Position numbers and translations under genes: made by a program | In this document: in pieces, positions 1 to 8,757 of the stretch | Layout: each line of letters starts with the position of its first letter | Position numbering within the stretch: the stretch's first letter is position 1 | Notes under the pieces: model-generated | What the model saw: only the letters and a program-made list of their open reading frames with translations | Databases searched by the model: none | What the model was told of the DNA's origin: nothing | Assembly: GCA_022819985.1 (NCBI GenBank) | Contig: JAJEGH010000028.1 | Coordinates: 124,001-188,000 of the forward strand | Direction: 5' to 3' | Length of the DNA stretch: 64,000 nucleotides | Source of the DNA: Alphaproteobacteria bacterium | GTDB taxonomy: Bacteria; Pseudomonadota; Alphaproteobacteria; Bin65

Positions 1-868
1 AATGGCGGGTCCAGGCGGCGAGGCTGCGCGGATCGTCGTCGAAGGCCGGCTCCCAGAAGCGCCGGGCGCTGACGTCGAACCAGTCGACGCCGGCGCGGAC
101 AAGGAGCGTGAGCAAGGTCTTCAGCTCCTCAGGCGATTCGGCGATCCGGGCGTCGTAGTCGGTCATCTTCCATTGCGAGAAGCGGAAGACGATCGGGAAC
201 CCGGGGCCGACGGCATCGCGGATCCGTTCGACGACGAGGCAGGCGAAGCGGCAACGATTTTCAATGTCGCCGCCGTAGCGGTCGATCCGGCGGTTGGATT
301 CGGGCCAGAAGAACTGGTCCATCAGGTAGCCGTGCGCTCCGTGCAGCGCCACGCCGGCGCAGCCCATCTGGCGCGCCGTCCGGGCGCATCGGGCGTAGGA
401 CTCCGCGATCTCCTCGCAGTCCCGCGCCGACATTGCCTTGACCACGACCTCGCCGTCCTGGACGATTTCACGCGGCCCATAGCCGGGCACGGCTGGGTCG
501 TCGGGCATGCCGAGGCGCCGGACCTCGCCGACATGCCAGAGCTGAGGCACGAAAATCGCGCCGGTGCCGTGGACCGCCTTCAGCACCCGCTCCCAGCCGC
601 GCAGCGCCTCCCGGCCGAAGAAATGGGGGATGTTGTCATAGGCATTGCCCTCATGGGCCTGGGCCGACGGATGGTCGATGAAGGCGCCCTCGCTGAAGAT
701 CAGGCCGGCGCCGCCCGTGCCGCGCCGCCGGTAATAGGACGCGACCTCCGCGGTCGGCACGCCGCCGGGCGAACGCTTGCGCGTCATCGGCGCCATGACG
801 ATCCGGTTGCGCAGGGTCGCCGCGCCGAAAGTCTGCGGCTCGAACAGGATACCGGCGGACGCGGTCAC
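1..868 (-). CDS. NADH:flavin oxidoreductase, Old Yellow Enzyme family (3' end cut by window)
   Basis: Reverse-strand translation from a GTG at 868 gives an OYE-type FMN TIM barrel. It opens with ILFEPQTFGAATLRNRIVMA, followed by PMTRK, then the substrate/FMN region FVPQLWHVGEVRR and the family signature GVALHGAHGYLMDQFFWPES (catalytic HxxH replaced by HGAH, as in many members), then NRRIDRYGGDIENR. The frame is open to the window edge, so about 80-100 C-terminal residues are missing. These enzymes reduce activated C=C bonds or demethylate small molecules with NAD(P)H. The start lies only 44 bp from the divergent dehydrogenase at 913, so the two share a promoter region. The substrate cannot be read from sequence. 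Confidence 0.85.
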   Translation of the reverse strand, partial: MTASAGILFEPQTFGAATLRNRIVMAPMTRKRSPGGVPTAEVASYYRRRGTGGAGLIFSEGAFIDHPSAQAHEGNAYDNIPHFFGREALRGWERVLKAVHGTGAIFVPQLWHVGEVRRLGMPDDPAVPGYGPREIVQDGEVVVKAMSARDCEEIAESYARCARTARQMGCAGVALHGAHGYLMDQFFWPESNRRIDRYGGDIENRCRFACLVVERIRDAVGPGFPIVFRFSQWKMTDYDARIAESPEELKTLLTLLVRAGVDWFDVSARRFWEPAFDDDPRSLAAWTRH

Positions 869-912
869 GAGACCCGTCCCGGCGCGGTGGCGCTCAGACA
901 GGGGAGCAGCCC

Positions 913-1806
913 ATGAAGATCGGTTTTGTCGGCCTCGGCCTGATGGGCCGTCCCATGGCCGGACGCCTGATCGAGGCGGGCCATGAAGTTCATGTCTTCA
1001 GCGCCAGCGCAGACGCAGTCGACGCGCTGGCCGCCCGGGGCGCCGCGGCGGGGGATTCGGTCGCCGATGTGGCCGGCCGCGTCGAGATTTTCTGTTCCTG
1101 CCGCGTGACGCCGGACCAGTCGCGCGCGGTCTTTACCGGACCCGGCGGTGTGCTCTCGGCAGACCCTGTCCCGCCGCTGTGCATCGACTTTGCAACCGTC
1201 GACCCGATGGCGTCGCGGGAGATCGGCCGGGCGCTCGGCTCCGCCGGTGCCGACTATATCGACGCGCCGGTCAGCGGCGGGCCGCACGCGGCGGCGGCGG
1301 GCACGCTCACCATCATCGCGGGCGGGGAAGCGGTGGCGGTCACGCGGGCCGGGCCGCTGTTCGAGGCCCTCGGCAAGCGGACGTTCCATATGGGCGGGAC
1401 CGGCGCCGGCGTGGCGGCGAAGCTGTGCAACAACCTGATCACGATCACCAGCCACGCCCTGATCGCCGAGGCCATGGTGCTCGGCGCAAAGGCCGGCATC
1501 GATGCCGAAGCACTCTACGAAGTCCTGTCGCAAAGCTCCGCTTACAGCCGGACGCTGGAACGGGTCGTGCCCAGTCATTTCCTGCCGCGAAACTTCGAGG
1601 CCGCGGCCTCCATGAAAACCATAATGAAAGACCTTCAGGGCGCGCTCGACCTTGCGGCGGCCGAAGGCATCCGGTCGGCGCTGGGCGAAACCGCCATGAC
1701 GCTGTTCGCCGAAGCCGCGGCCCGCGGCCATGCCGGCGACGACATCGCCTCGGTCATCCTGCCCATGGAGGAAGCCGCCGGCGTCCGGGTGGGATCGGCC
1801 GAATGA
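913..1806 (+). CDS. NAD(P)-dependent 3-hydroxyisobutyrate dehydrogenase-like oxidoreductase
   Basis: A 297-aa beta-hydroxyacid dehydrogenase. The Rossmann motif GLGLMG is at residues 7-12, the substrate-binding signature DAPVSGG at 117-123, and the catalytic lysine K170 sits in GAGVAAKLCNN with N174. Full family length. It oxidises a 3-hydroxyacid to a semialdehyde, or the reverse, or reduces glyoxylate/succinic-semialdehyde-type substrates. The ATG follows AGGGGAGCAG. It is divergent from the OYE gene and upstream of the P450 gene with a roughly 200-bp gap, so it may be a separate unit. Exact substrate is unknown. Confidence 0.9.
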   Translation: MKIGFVGLGLMGRPMAGRLIEAGHEVHVFSASADAVDALAARGAAAGDSVADVAGRVEIFCSCRVTPDQSRAVFTGPGGVLSADPVPPLCIDFATVDPMASREIGRALGSAGADYIDAPVSGGPHAAAAGTLTIIAGGEAVAVTRAGPLFEALGKRTFHMGGTGAGVAAKLCNNLITITSHALIAEAMVLGAKAGIDAEALYEVLSQSSAYSRTLERVVPSHFLPRNFEAAASMKTIMKDLQGALDLAAAEGIRSALGETAMTLFAEAAARGHAGDDIASVILPMEEAAGVRVGSAE

Positions 1807-2005
1807 CGGCAGGGTTTCGCTTTGAGGGGCGGATATTGCAGGGAACGGCGGCACAGGGCGGTCAGGCTTCACAATCGGAGCGCCGATGAATAGCATGCGG
1901 CCCCGTTCAGGCAAGACGGCGCGGGTGGAAACGGCGCCGACTGGAGGCGCCGGCCGGGATCGTCCGCAGGGCGCGGCGGCGCAAAAATCAACGGGAGATG
2001 GTTCC

Positions 2006-3253
2006 ATGCCGGACGACGGGGGATGCCCTTTCTCCGATAGCGATACGCCGCCGGGTTTTCCGTTCCGGCGCGACCGGCAGTTCGACCTGCCGGATGAGTA
2101 CGCCGTTGCGCGGGAGACCTGCCCGGTTGCCCCGGTCACCCTGTGGAACGGTCAGCGCGCCTGGCTGCTCACCCGCTACGAGCACTATCAGAAGGTCTTG
2201 CTGGACGTGCGCTTCAGCGGCGCGTTCGCCCGGCCGGATTTTCCGACCGTTACCGAAGCGCGCCGCGCCATCGACAAACTGGAGCGCGCGTTCGTCGGCA
2301 TGGACAACCCGCGCCACGACCATTTCCGGCGCATGTTCACCCGCGAATTCACGACCAAACGGATGCTGGCGCTCAAGCCGCAGATCGAGCGGTTGACCGA
2401 CGATCTGCTCGACGCCATGGCGGAAAAGGGCCCGCCCTGCGACCTGGTGGCGGATCTCGCCGTCGAACTGCCGGCGCTGGTGATGTGCGAGCTGTTCGGC
2501 TCGCCCTATGAGGACCACACCTACATCCTGCAATGCGCCGCCGGCCGGCACGGCCTGTCCCAGTCCGCAGACGAGGCCGCGCAATCGGCCAACGACCTGG
2601 TCGAATACTGCCGGCAGCTGATCGCCGCAAAGGAGCGGGAGCCCGCCGACGACATGCTGGGCCGGGTGATCCGGGACTATGTCGTCCCCGGAGACCTGAG
2701 CCGCGAGGACCTGGCCAACATCTGCTCGATGATTCTGCGCGCCGGGCACGACACGACGACCAACATGATCGCGCTGGGCGTCGTCCTGCTGCTGGAGCAT
2801 CCCGACCAGCTCGCCGCCTTCAAGGCCGATCCGTCGCTCACCGAATCGGCGGTCGAGGAATTGCTGCGCTATCTCTCCCCGGTCCAGTTCGCGCCGCGCC
2901 GCGTCGCGCTGGAGGATGTCGAGGTCGGCGGTGTGACGATCCACAAGGGCGACGGGGTGTTCGCCCTCTCGCCCTCGGTCAACCGCGATCCGGACCAGTT
3001 CCCGGACCCGGACCGGTTCGACATCACCCGCCGGGCGACGCACCACATGTCGTTCGGCTACGGCATCCACCGCTGCCTCGGCCAGGGGCTGGCCCGGGTC
3101 GAGCTCCAGGTCGTCTTCCGCAAGCTGTTCGAGCGGCTCCCGGACCTGCGGACGGCCGAACCGCTGCACCGGCTGGCATTCAAATACGATTCGCAGATCT
3201 ACGGCCTCTACGAACTGCCGGTGGTCTGGCAGGCAAACCCGCCGCCGGTTTGA
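2006..3253 (+). CDS. Cytochrome P450
   Basis: A 415-aa soluble bacterial P450. The I-helix oxygen-binding motif AGHDTT is at residues 246-251, ExxR at 285-288, and the heme loop FGYGIHRCLG at 350-359 with C357 as thiolate ligand. The frame is open further upstream, but the ATG at 2006 follows ACGGGAG and gives the usual bacterial length. It hydroxylates or demethylates a small organic substrate and needs external electrons. A [3Fe-4S] ferredoxin is encoded 2 kb downstream on the other strand. No ferredoxin reductase is seen in this block. Cupin and FAH genes follow in the same direction. Confidence 0.95.
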   Translation: MPDDGGCPFSDSDTPPGFPFRRDRQFDLPDEYAVARETCPVAPVTLWNGQRAWLLTRYEHYQKVLLDVRFSGAFARPDFPTVTEARRAIDKLERAFVGMDNPRHDHFRRMFTREFTTKRMLALKPQIERLTDDLLDAMAEKGPPCDLVADLAVELPALVMCELFGSPYEDHTYILQCAAGRHGLSQSADEAAQSANDLVEYCRQLIAAKEREPADDMLGRVIRDYVVPGDLSREDLANICSMILRAGHDTTTNMIALGVVLLLEHPDQLAAFKADPSLTESAVEELLRYLSPVQFAPRRVALEDVEVGGVTIHKGDGVFALSPSVNRDPDQFPDPDRFDITRRATHHMSFGYGIHRCLGQGLARVELQVVFRKLFERLPDLRTAEPLHRLAFKYDSQIYGLYELPVVWQANPPPV

Positions 3254-3332
3254 CACGGCGCGCCGCCGGGCCATAATTCCGCGCCGGATGGATGGCACAG
3301 GCCGCCGGCGCAAGAGGGGGAGACGCAAGGCG

Positions 3333-4202
3333 ATGAGTTTGCACGGAGCGATCGGGGTCCGCGAGGCGGACCTGCCCTGGGTCGATATCGGGGTCAGGCC
3401 CGGCTACAACCAGCGCTACCAGGGCTTCTTCGACAAGGACCGCCGGATCGCGGCCCGGATCGGCAGCCTTTATGCCGAGCCCTACTACCATTCGCCGCGC
3501 CACCGGCACACCTTCCAGCAGGTGCGCTATGTGCTGTCGGGCAAGATGAAATACGGCAGCGAGGTCTACGAGAAGGGAGACTGCCTCTATATCCCCGAAG
3601 GCGCGTATTACGGCCCGGTCAAACCGGTCGAGAGCGGCGAGCAGTTGCATTTCGCCGACATCCAGTTCGAGGGGCCCTCCGGCATCCCCTATCCGGAGCC
3701 CGACGAAGTCGTGGACGCGCAGCGCCGCCTGGCCGAAACCGGCACCTTCGAGGAGGGCGTCTACACCTTTCCCAACGGACGCAAGCGCGACGCCTACGAG
3801 GCGATCCTCGAAGAGCTGACCGGCGAGCGGATCGAGTATCCGAAACCGCGGCTCAACAGCTATGTCGTGCTGCGCTCGTCCGGCATGCCCTGGCGGGCGC
3901 ATCCGGGGCTGCCCGGCGTCGAGGCCAAGGACCTGGCCTATTTCTTCGAGTGCGGGCCGAACATCAAGATGGCGAAGATCGCGGCGGGCGCCACCCTGCC
4001 CGGCGCGACGCCCGACGGCCATCGCGCCGTTTTCCTGCTGGAGGGCGATCTTTCGTTCGGCGACCGGGCGTTCGACACGCTCTCCTACTTCATCCTGCCG
4101 AGCGGCGAAGACCATCCGGCCCTCGAAGCGGCAACGGACGCCACCCTGCTCATGATCGGCTGGAGCTCCCGGGGCGAGAAGGTTCCCTTCGACTTGTTCT
4201 GA
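3333..4202 (+). CDS. Cupin domain-containing protein
   Basis: A 289-aa protein. The N-terminal half has a cupin metal-site pattern: HSPRHRHTFQQVRYVLSG, then GDCLYIPEGAYYGPV and EQLHFADIQFEG. A second, weaker cupin-like half (GATLPGATPDGHRAVFLLEG) suggests a bicupin. The ATG at 3333 follows AGAGGGGG; an earlier in-frame ATG at 3288 would add a basic, low-complexity leader and is less likely. It lies between the P450 and the FAH gene (17-bp gap), so it probably belongs to the same catabolic operon, as a dioxygenase, isomerase or binding protein. Family function is too broad to specify. Confidence 0.8.
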   Translation: MSLHGAIGVREADLPWVDIGVRPGYNQRYQGFFDKDRRIAARIGSLYAEPYYHSPRHRHTFQQVRYVLSGKMKYGSEVYEKGDCLYIPEGAYYGPVKPVESGEQLHFADIQFEGPSGIPYPEPDEVVDAQRRLAETGTFEEGVYTFPNGRKRDAYEAILEELTGERIEYPKPRLNSYVVLRSSGMPWRAHPGLPGVEAKDLAYFFECGPNIKMAKIAAGATLPGATPDGHRAVFLLEGDLSFGDRAFDTLSYFILPSGEDHPALEAATDATLLMIGWSSRGEKVPFDLF

Positions 4203-4219
4203 ACCGGAGCCTCCGCCCC

Positions 4220-5164
4220 TTGCGCATCGCCAATCTCGTCCACCGGCAAAACGGCCTCCGGACCCTCGCTTTCGTCGATAACGAAGGCGTCGCCTTTCCG
4301 GTACCCGAGGCGGCCGAAGCCGCGGGCGCGGCGCTGCCCACGGCGCTGACCGATCCCCTCGGATTTCACTGGCTCGGCGCCGACGGCCTGGCGCGCTTGG
4401 CCGAAATGGCGCAGAAGCTGGGCGAGACCGCCACCGCCACGGCCGACCCGGCGGCCTGGCGCTTCGGCCCGCCGGTGCCGCGGCCGGGCAAGATCATCGC
4501 CGCCGGGCGCAACTATATGGACCATGTCCGCGAAGGGCAGGAAATCTGGGCGAAGCGCGGGCGCAAGGTGGAAATTCCGCAGTTTCCCACCGCCTTTGCG
4601 AAATTCCCCTCCAGCCTGACCGGGCCATACGATCCGCTGCGCATCCCCGACGGAATCGACGATCTGGATTACGAGATCGAGCTTGCCGTCGTCATCGGCA
4701 CGCCGGCGCTGAACGTGACCGCCGAACGGGCGCTCGACCATGTCGCCGGCTACGCGATCTGCAACGACGCCGGCGCGCGCGGCATCCAGCGGCGCGAGAT
4801 GGAGGCCCAGATCGGCATCGTGCTGGCCAAGAACTTTCCCGGCTTTGCGCCGATGGGGCCGTGGCTGACGACGGCCGATGCGGTCGGCGACCCGCAGGCG
4901 CTCCGGCTGACGCTGGAGGTCGACGGCGAGGTGCGGCAGGACGCGAACACGGCGGACATGATGTTCCCGGTCGCCGAGCTGATCGCGTACTGGTCGCGCA
5001 CCGGGCTGGAGGCCGGCGACATCCTGATCACCGGCACACCCTCCGGCGTCGCCCTGGCGCGGGACAATCCGGCACAATACTATCTGCGGCCCGGCCAAAC
5101 CGTCGTCGCCCGCATCGAGAAGCTGGGGGAACTGAGGAACCCGGTGGTGCAGGCAGGCGCCTGA
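4220..5164 (+). CDS. Fumarylacetoacetate hydrolase (FAH) family protein
   Basis: Carries the C-terminal FAH domain: ligand region DLDYEIELAVVIG, then NDAGARGIQRREM, AKNFPGFAPMGPWL and ITGTPSGVALARD. These enzymes hydrolyse or decarboxylate oxo-acids late in aromatic degradation, using a divalent metal held by acidic residues. No ATG fits: the frame runs back into the cupin gene, and the best start is the TTG at 4220, preceded by ACCGGAG, giving 314 aa. A second FAH gene is at 22089. The P450-cupin-FAH order suggests a small ring-degradation operon. Confidence 0.85.
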   Translation: MRIANLVHRQNGLRTLAFVDNEGVAFPVPEAAEAAGAALPTALTDPLGFHWLGADGLARLAEMAQKLGETATATADPAAWRFGPPVPRPGKIIAAGRNYMDHVREGQEIWAKRGRKVEIPQFPTAFAKFPSSLTGPYDPLRIPDGIDDLDYEIELAVVIGTPALNVTAERALDHVAGYAICNDAGARGIQRREMEAQIGIVLAKNFPGFAPMGPWLTTADAVGDPQALRLTLEVDGEVRQDANTADMMFPVAELIAYWSRTGLEAGDILITGTPSGVALARDNPAQYYLRPGQTVVARIEKLGELRNPVVQAGA

Positions 5165-5171
5165 ATCCGCC

Positions 5172-5293
5172 CTTCGATACGCCCCGGCCTGGCGGCCGGG
5201 GCTACTCAGGGTGAGGATGTGTGGTGCGCTGAGGCATTTGAATTCCCAACAGATTCCTCATCCCGAGTAGGCGCGTCAGCGCCGTATCGAGGG
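5172..5293. repeat. Imperfect palindromic intergenic element (REP-like)
   Basis: The left arm (5172-5217) contains TTCGATACG, an internal GC hairpin, then CTACTCAGGGTGAGGA. The right arm (5256-5293) read on the opposite strand gives CTCGATACGG, then CCTACTCGGGATGAGG. This is the layout of the palindromic repeats found between convergent genes in many alphaproteobacteria. It lies between the convergent FAH and ferredoxin genes, where it could act as a bidirectional transcription end. Copy number elsewhere in the genome is unknown. Confidence 0.6.
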
Positions 5294-5335
5294 GGCCGTA
5301 TCGGGAGCCTGCCCATAGAAACTCAAAGGGAATTC

Positions 5336-5545
5336 CTACCCCTCTTCCACCCGGATGGCGTTGGCGGGGCATTGGCGCGCGGCCCGGTGCGCGGCGTCCC
5401 ACAGCGCCGCCTCCGGCGTGTCCGTCAGCAGCATGACGATACCGTCCGCCTCGTCCTGGTCGAAAATTTCGGGCGCGGTGAAAACGCATTCGCCGGAGCC
5501 GACGCATTTTTGCCGGTCGACGATTACCTTCAGCCGGTTCGCCAT
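5336..5545 (-). CDS. [3Fe-4S] ferredoxin
   Basis: A 69-aa ferredoxin. Cys14 and Cys20 are spaced CVGSGEC, and the closing Cys59-Pro is in RQCPANAI. This is the three-cysteine single-cluster type that typically donates electrons to P450s (also FTAPEIFDQDEADGIV). The frame is open upstream, but the ATG at 5545 fits the family length. It lies 16 bp after the SDR stop on the same strand, so both are probably one transcript. It is the obvious redox partner for the P450 at 2006. Confidence 0.9.
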   Translation of the reverse strand: MANRLKVIVDRQKCVGSGECVFTAPEIFDQDEADGIVMLLTDTPEAALWDAAHRAARQCPANAIRVEEG

Positions 5546-5561
5546 TGCTCGTTGCCCCGAC

Positions 5562-6335
5562 CTACCAGGCGCCATTCGCCAGGACCCCGCCGTCGACCGC
5601 CAGGGTCTGGCCGGTAACGTAGCTCGCCCGGTCGGACAGGAGGAAGGCGGCCGCTTCGGCGATTTCCGCCGGTTCGCCGAACCGGCCCAGCGGAATGTTC
5701 CGGCACAGGCTATCGGGATCGACAAGCCCGCGCTCGATATTCTCGCGGATCATGCGCGTGTCGACGATGCCCGGCGCGACCGCGTTGACCCGGATGCCGT
5801 CGGCCGCCCATTCGATGGCGAGCGTCCGGGTGAACGCCTCGATGCCGGCCTTGGCCGCGCCGTAGGGCGCGCGCCGCGGTCGGCCGATTCGCGCCCCGAT
5901 CGAGGAAAAGTTCACCACCGCGCCCTGCGACTCTCTCAGAATCGGATGGAAAGCGCGGCACGCCCGGATCACGCCGCCGAGATGAACGTCAAGCAGTTCC
6001 TGCCAGGTCGCATCGTCGATGTCGCTGACCGCCCGGTGGCGGTTGTAGCCGGCGGCGTTCACCAGGCCGCACACCGGGCCGCCCATCGCCTGCACTTTCG
6101 CGGCGAGGCCGTCCACCGATGCGCTGTCGGCAATGTCGGTACGGATGTAGTGCAGGGCGCTCGCGGCGTTGCCCCGCACTTCCGCACCGCCCGGTTTCTC
6201 CGCCTCCGGCGGATCGAGGTCGGCTACGACGATCTGCCACCCGTCGCGCAGCAAATACCGTCCGACCGCCAGGCCGATCCCCCTCGCCCCGCCGATTACG
6301 ACACCCAGGTTTCGATCCGCTTCCCTTGGCGCCAT
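5562..6335 (-). CDS. SDR family NAD(P)-dependent oxidoreductase
   Basis: A 257-aa classical short-chain dehydrogenase. The cofactor motif GGARGIGLAVG is near residue 14; NAAGYN, the catalytic serine in VVNFSSIGAR, and YGAAK (Y/K of the active site) follow, then EWAADGIRVNAVAPGIVDT and the C-terminal YVTGQTLAVDGG. Full length. It is encoded upstream of the ferredoxin gene in a two-gene unit that converges on the P450 operon. It likely oxidises an alcohol made by the P450 or a dihydrodiol-like intermediate; this substrate assignment is only an inference. Confidence 0.9.
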   Translation of the reverse strand: MAPREADRNLGVVIGGARGIGLAVGRYLLRDGWQIVVADLDPPEAEKPGGAEVRGNAASALHYIRTDIADSASVDGLAAKVQAMGGPVCGLVNAAGYNRHRAVSDIDDATWQELLDVHLGGVIRACRAFHPILRESQGAVVNFSSIGARIGRPRRAPYGAAKAGIEAFTRTLAIEWAADGIRVNAVAPGIVDTRMIRENIERGLVDPDSLCRNIPLGRFGEPAEIAEAAAFLLSDRASYVTGQTLAVDGGVLANGAW

Positions 6336-6528
6336 AGCAAATTACCTTCGACTTCCGCCTGCCGCCCAAAGCAGCACTGCGATTCCTTATACGCGGACGA
6401 CGACTTACGATCACCACACGTTCTGACCGACTGCGCCGGCCTGACCGAAAAGGCGGGGCCGTTCCAGCCTTTCCCGCACGATTCTACCGCGCTCGCCGCG
6501 CCTGTCGAAGTTCCGTTGCGGGAGAAAC

Positions 6529-6686
6529 ATGAAGATCGGGGATGGGAACGTCCGCACGAATGGCGAGACAGCGGTCATCGATGGCAAAGCAGAGGCCCGT
6601 GTTCCGGCAGTTGCCACGACGCCAGTTCGCCTGTTCGGATACTCGACTACGCACGAGTATGAATGGATGGATGCACGCGGCTCTAG
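6529..6686 (+). pseudogene. Small unidentified ORF cut by the IS1380 insertion
   Basis: An ATG at 6529, preceded by GCGGGAGAAAC, opens a frame reading MKIGDGNVRTNGETAVIDGK and continuing to EYEWMDARG. It runs into the left end of the insertion sequence and stops shortly inside it. Removing the IS and one CTAG copy would extend the frame through 8331-8430 for about 33 more codons. I do not recognise the product. The rest of the gap 6336-6528 shows no gene; it is the upstream region of the SDR gene. Confidence 0.3.
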
Positions 6687-8324
6687 CCCGGATATTTCAT
6701 GAAGTAGGCACCGCCGCGTTCCGTTTTGTGTTATGATTCAGTTGGTTAAGACGAATCTGACACGGGAGCGCGGCGGTGACGGATTGTAGCTCTGGTCGGC
6801 TTTCTTTTCCAGCCTGTCGGGGACGCCGTGTCGAGGCGGGTTTCGACGGCGGCTGGGTGACAGGCAACGGCGGTGCGCCGCTGTTGGGTCAGGCGGACCG
6901 CCGTCTCGGCCTGACGGCGGCGGTGGCGCGGCGGCTCGGCGATCGGCGCCAGCGGGGCAAGCGGCGCCATGGCGTGGCGGCTCTCTTGCGCCAGCGGGTC
7001 TACGGGATTGCGCTGGGCTACGAGGACCTGAACGATCACGCCGATCTGCGCCATGATCCCGGCTTGCAGACCGCTGCCGGGCGGGACCGGGCGCTGGCGA
7101 GCGCGCCGACGCTGTGCCGCTTCGAGAACCGGGCCGAGCGGGGTTGGGCGTGGGCGGTTCACGAGGTTCTGGTCGAGAGCTTCGTTGCCTCGTTTGCGCG
7201 GCCGCCCGAAGAGATCGTTCTGGACATCGACGCGACCGACGATGCGGTGCACGGCCACCAGGAGGGGCGCTTCTTCCACGGCTATTACGACCGCTACTGC
7301 TTCCTGCCGCTCTATGTGTTCTGCGGCGATCACCTGCTGGTGGCCTGGCTGCGGCCGGTAGACGCCGTCGGGGCCGACATCGACCCGGCGAAGCATTCGC
7401 TTGGCATTTTGAAGCTTCTGGTATCCCGGCTGCGCCGGGCCTGGTCCGGGGTTCGCATCGTGGTACGGGCGGATTCCGGCTTCTGCCGCTGGCGGCTGAT
7501 GCGCTGGTGCGAGCGTCCCAGATCTCGGGGGCGTCGGTTACATTCTCGGCCTGGCCCGGAACGCGCGGCTGGCGGCCCTGGCGCAGCCCGAGATGGCGCT
7601 GGCCGAGGCCGGCTTCGCCGAGAGCGGGCTGAAGCAGCGCCGCTTCGCCGAACTCACCTACGGCGCCCGCAGTTGGGACCGCGAACGCCGGGTCATCGCG
7701 CGCCTCGAGCACGGCCCCAGGGGCGCCAACCCGCGCTTCGTGGTGACCAATCTGGCGGGCGACGGCCGGGCGCTCTATGAGCGTGTGTATTGCGCCCGCG
7801 GCGAGATGGAGAACCGGATCAAGGAACAGCAGCTCCAGCTCTTCGCCGACCGCACCTCGTGCCACCGATGGTGGCCCAACCAGTTCCGCCTGCTGCTCGC
7901 CAGCCTCGCCTACACCCTGCTCAACGCGATCCGCCGCCTCGGGCTTGCCGGCACCCGGATGGCGCGCGCCCAGTGCGCCACCATCCGCCTCAAGCTGCTG
8001 AAGATCGGCGCCGTGATCGTCCGCAACACACGGCGGGTGCGTTTCCACCTGTCGTCGGCCTGTCCCGAGCAGGACCTCTTCCGCCTGGTCGCCGCCCGCC
8101 TCAAACCCGGATAGCGCCCGACCCACGGACCGGCCGGGTCAGGTCCATGCCGGCAGCGCTACCGGCAACGCCGGCGCACGCCCGGACCCCGCGAAATCCG
8201 CCCAAAACTCCCCGAAATCGACGCCCCGGCAGACAAACCGCCGTCACAACACCACGCACTCCGGAAACCGCGCCGCAAAAACACGTCAAACGAAGAAACG
8301 TCGTCCATTCATGAAATATCCGGG
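6687..8324 (+). mobile_element. IS1380-family insertion sequence, about 1.64 kb
   Basis: Terminal inverted repeats CCCGGATATTTCATGAA at 6687-6703 and its reverse complement at 8308-8324 match over all 17 bases. Outside them the tetranucleotide CTAG occurs on both sides (6683-6686 and 8325-8328), consistent with a 4-bp target duplication, although CTAG is itself palindromic. One transposase reading frame fills the element. Size, repeat length and transposase all fit IS1380. The perfect ends indicate a recent insertion, yet the transposase is frameshifted. Confidence 0.9.
6776..8114 (+). pseudogene. IS1380-family DDE transposase, frameshifted
   Basis: A GTG start at 6776 after GGGAG begins the transposase. 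The first catalytic Asp is in EEIVLDIDATDD (residues 150-152) and the second in VVRADSGFCR. The frame then breaks near 7515-7540, within a run CCCAGATCTCGGGGG, and continues in the +1 frame with VGYILGLARNARLAALAQPE. The catalytic Glu is in ARGEMENRIKEQQ, and the product ends LVAARLKPG. The restored length of about 446 aa is normal for the family. A sequencing error at the G-run is possible, and programmed frameshifting is not typical of IS1380, so an inactive copy is most likely. Confidence 0.85.
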
Positions 8325-8639
8325 CTAGATGGGCTTGGGTCCAATCCCTTTTGAGGATTCCATTGGACGTTCATTTTCGGTTGACCAACACAAGTGTAGA
8401 GTTCGCCGCCGGTCTCTTCTGAGGGGCCGGAGCCAGACGTGTTTCTTGGACTGATCCCGTTTGGTGTGCCTGTCGTAGCGGCCGCGTCCCTGGGCGGTTC
8501 CGACGTGTGTCCAGCCGGACGCCTTGTAGAGCGCGGCGATGAATTGCGGCGTCTCGGCAACAGTCTCGATGAGCTCGGGCGTGACGTTGTAGCGCCCAGT
8601 CCAGTCTGGTATTCGGCGCCAAGTCTCGGCCCCATAGAA
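8325..8639 (-). pseudogene. C-terminal remnant of a DUF4338 (DruA-like) protein
   Basis: On the minus strand, just after a TAA at 8642-8640, an open frame reads FYGAETWRRIPDWTGRYN, then PQFIAALYKASGWTHVGTAQ and GRGRYDRHTKRDQSKKHVWL with RPLRRDRRRTL. This is the conserved C-terminal block of DUF4338, the family of DruA from the Druantia anti-phage system, also found in transposon-like contexts. The N-terminal two-thirds are absent and the tail runs on to a stop at the IS edge, so the gene is dead. No other Druantia gene is present. Identification is by recalled family motif. Confidence 0.7.
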
Positions 8640-8757
8640 TTATGTGAATCGATGCGTCGCCGTGCCGATCGGCGTCCGATCCGCGCGCCGACCGACGACC
8701 TCGGGTGTTGAATTTCGAGATTGGCACTTATGTCATCGGGTGGGGATCGGCCTGCCG

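Noticed and set aside
7515-7540. Programmed frameshift in the IS1380 transposase
   Set aside because: IS1380 elements normally use one frame, and the site lacks a recognisable slippery heptamer with downstream structure; mutation or sequencing error is simpler.
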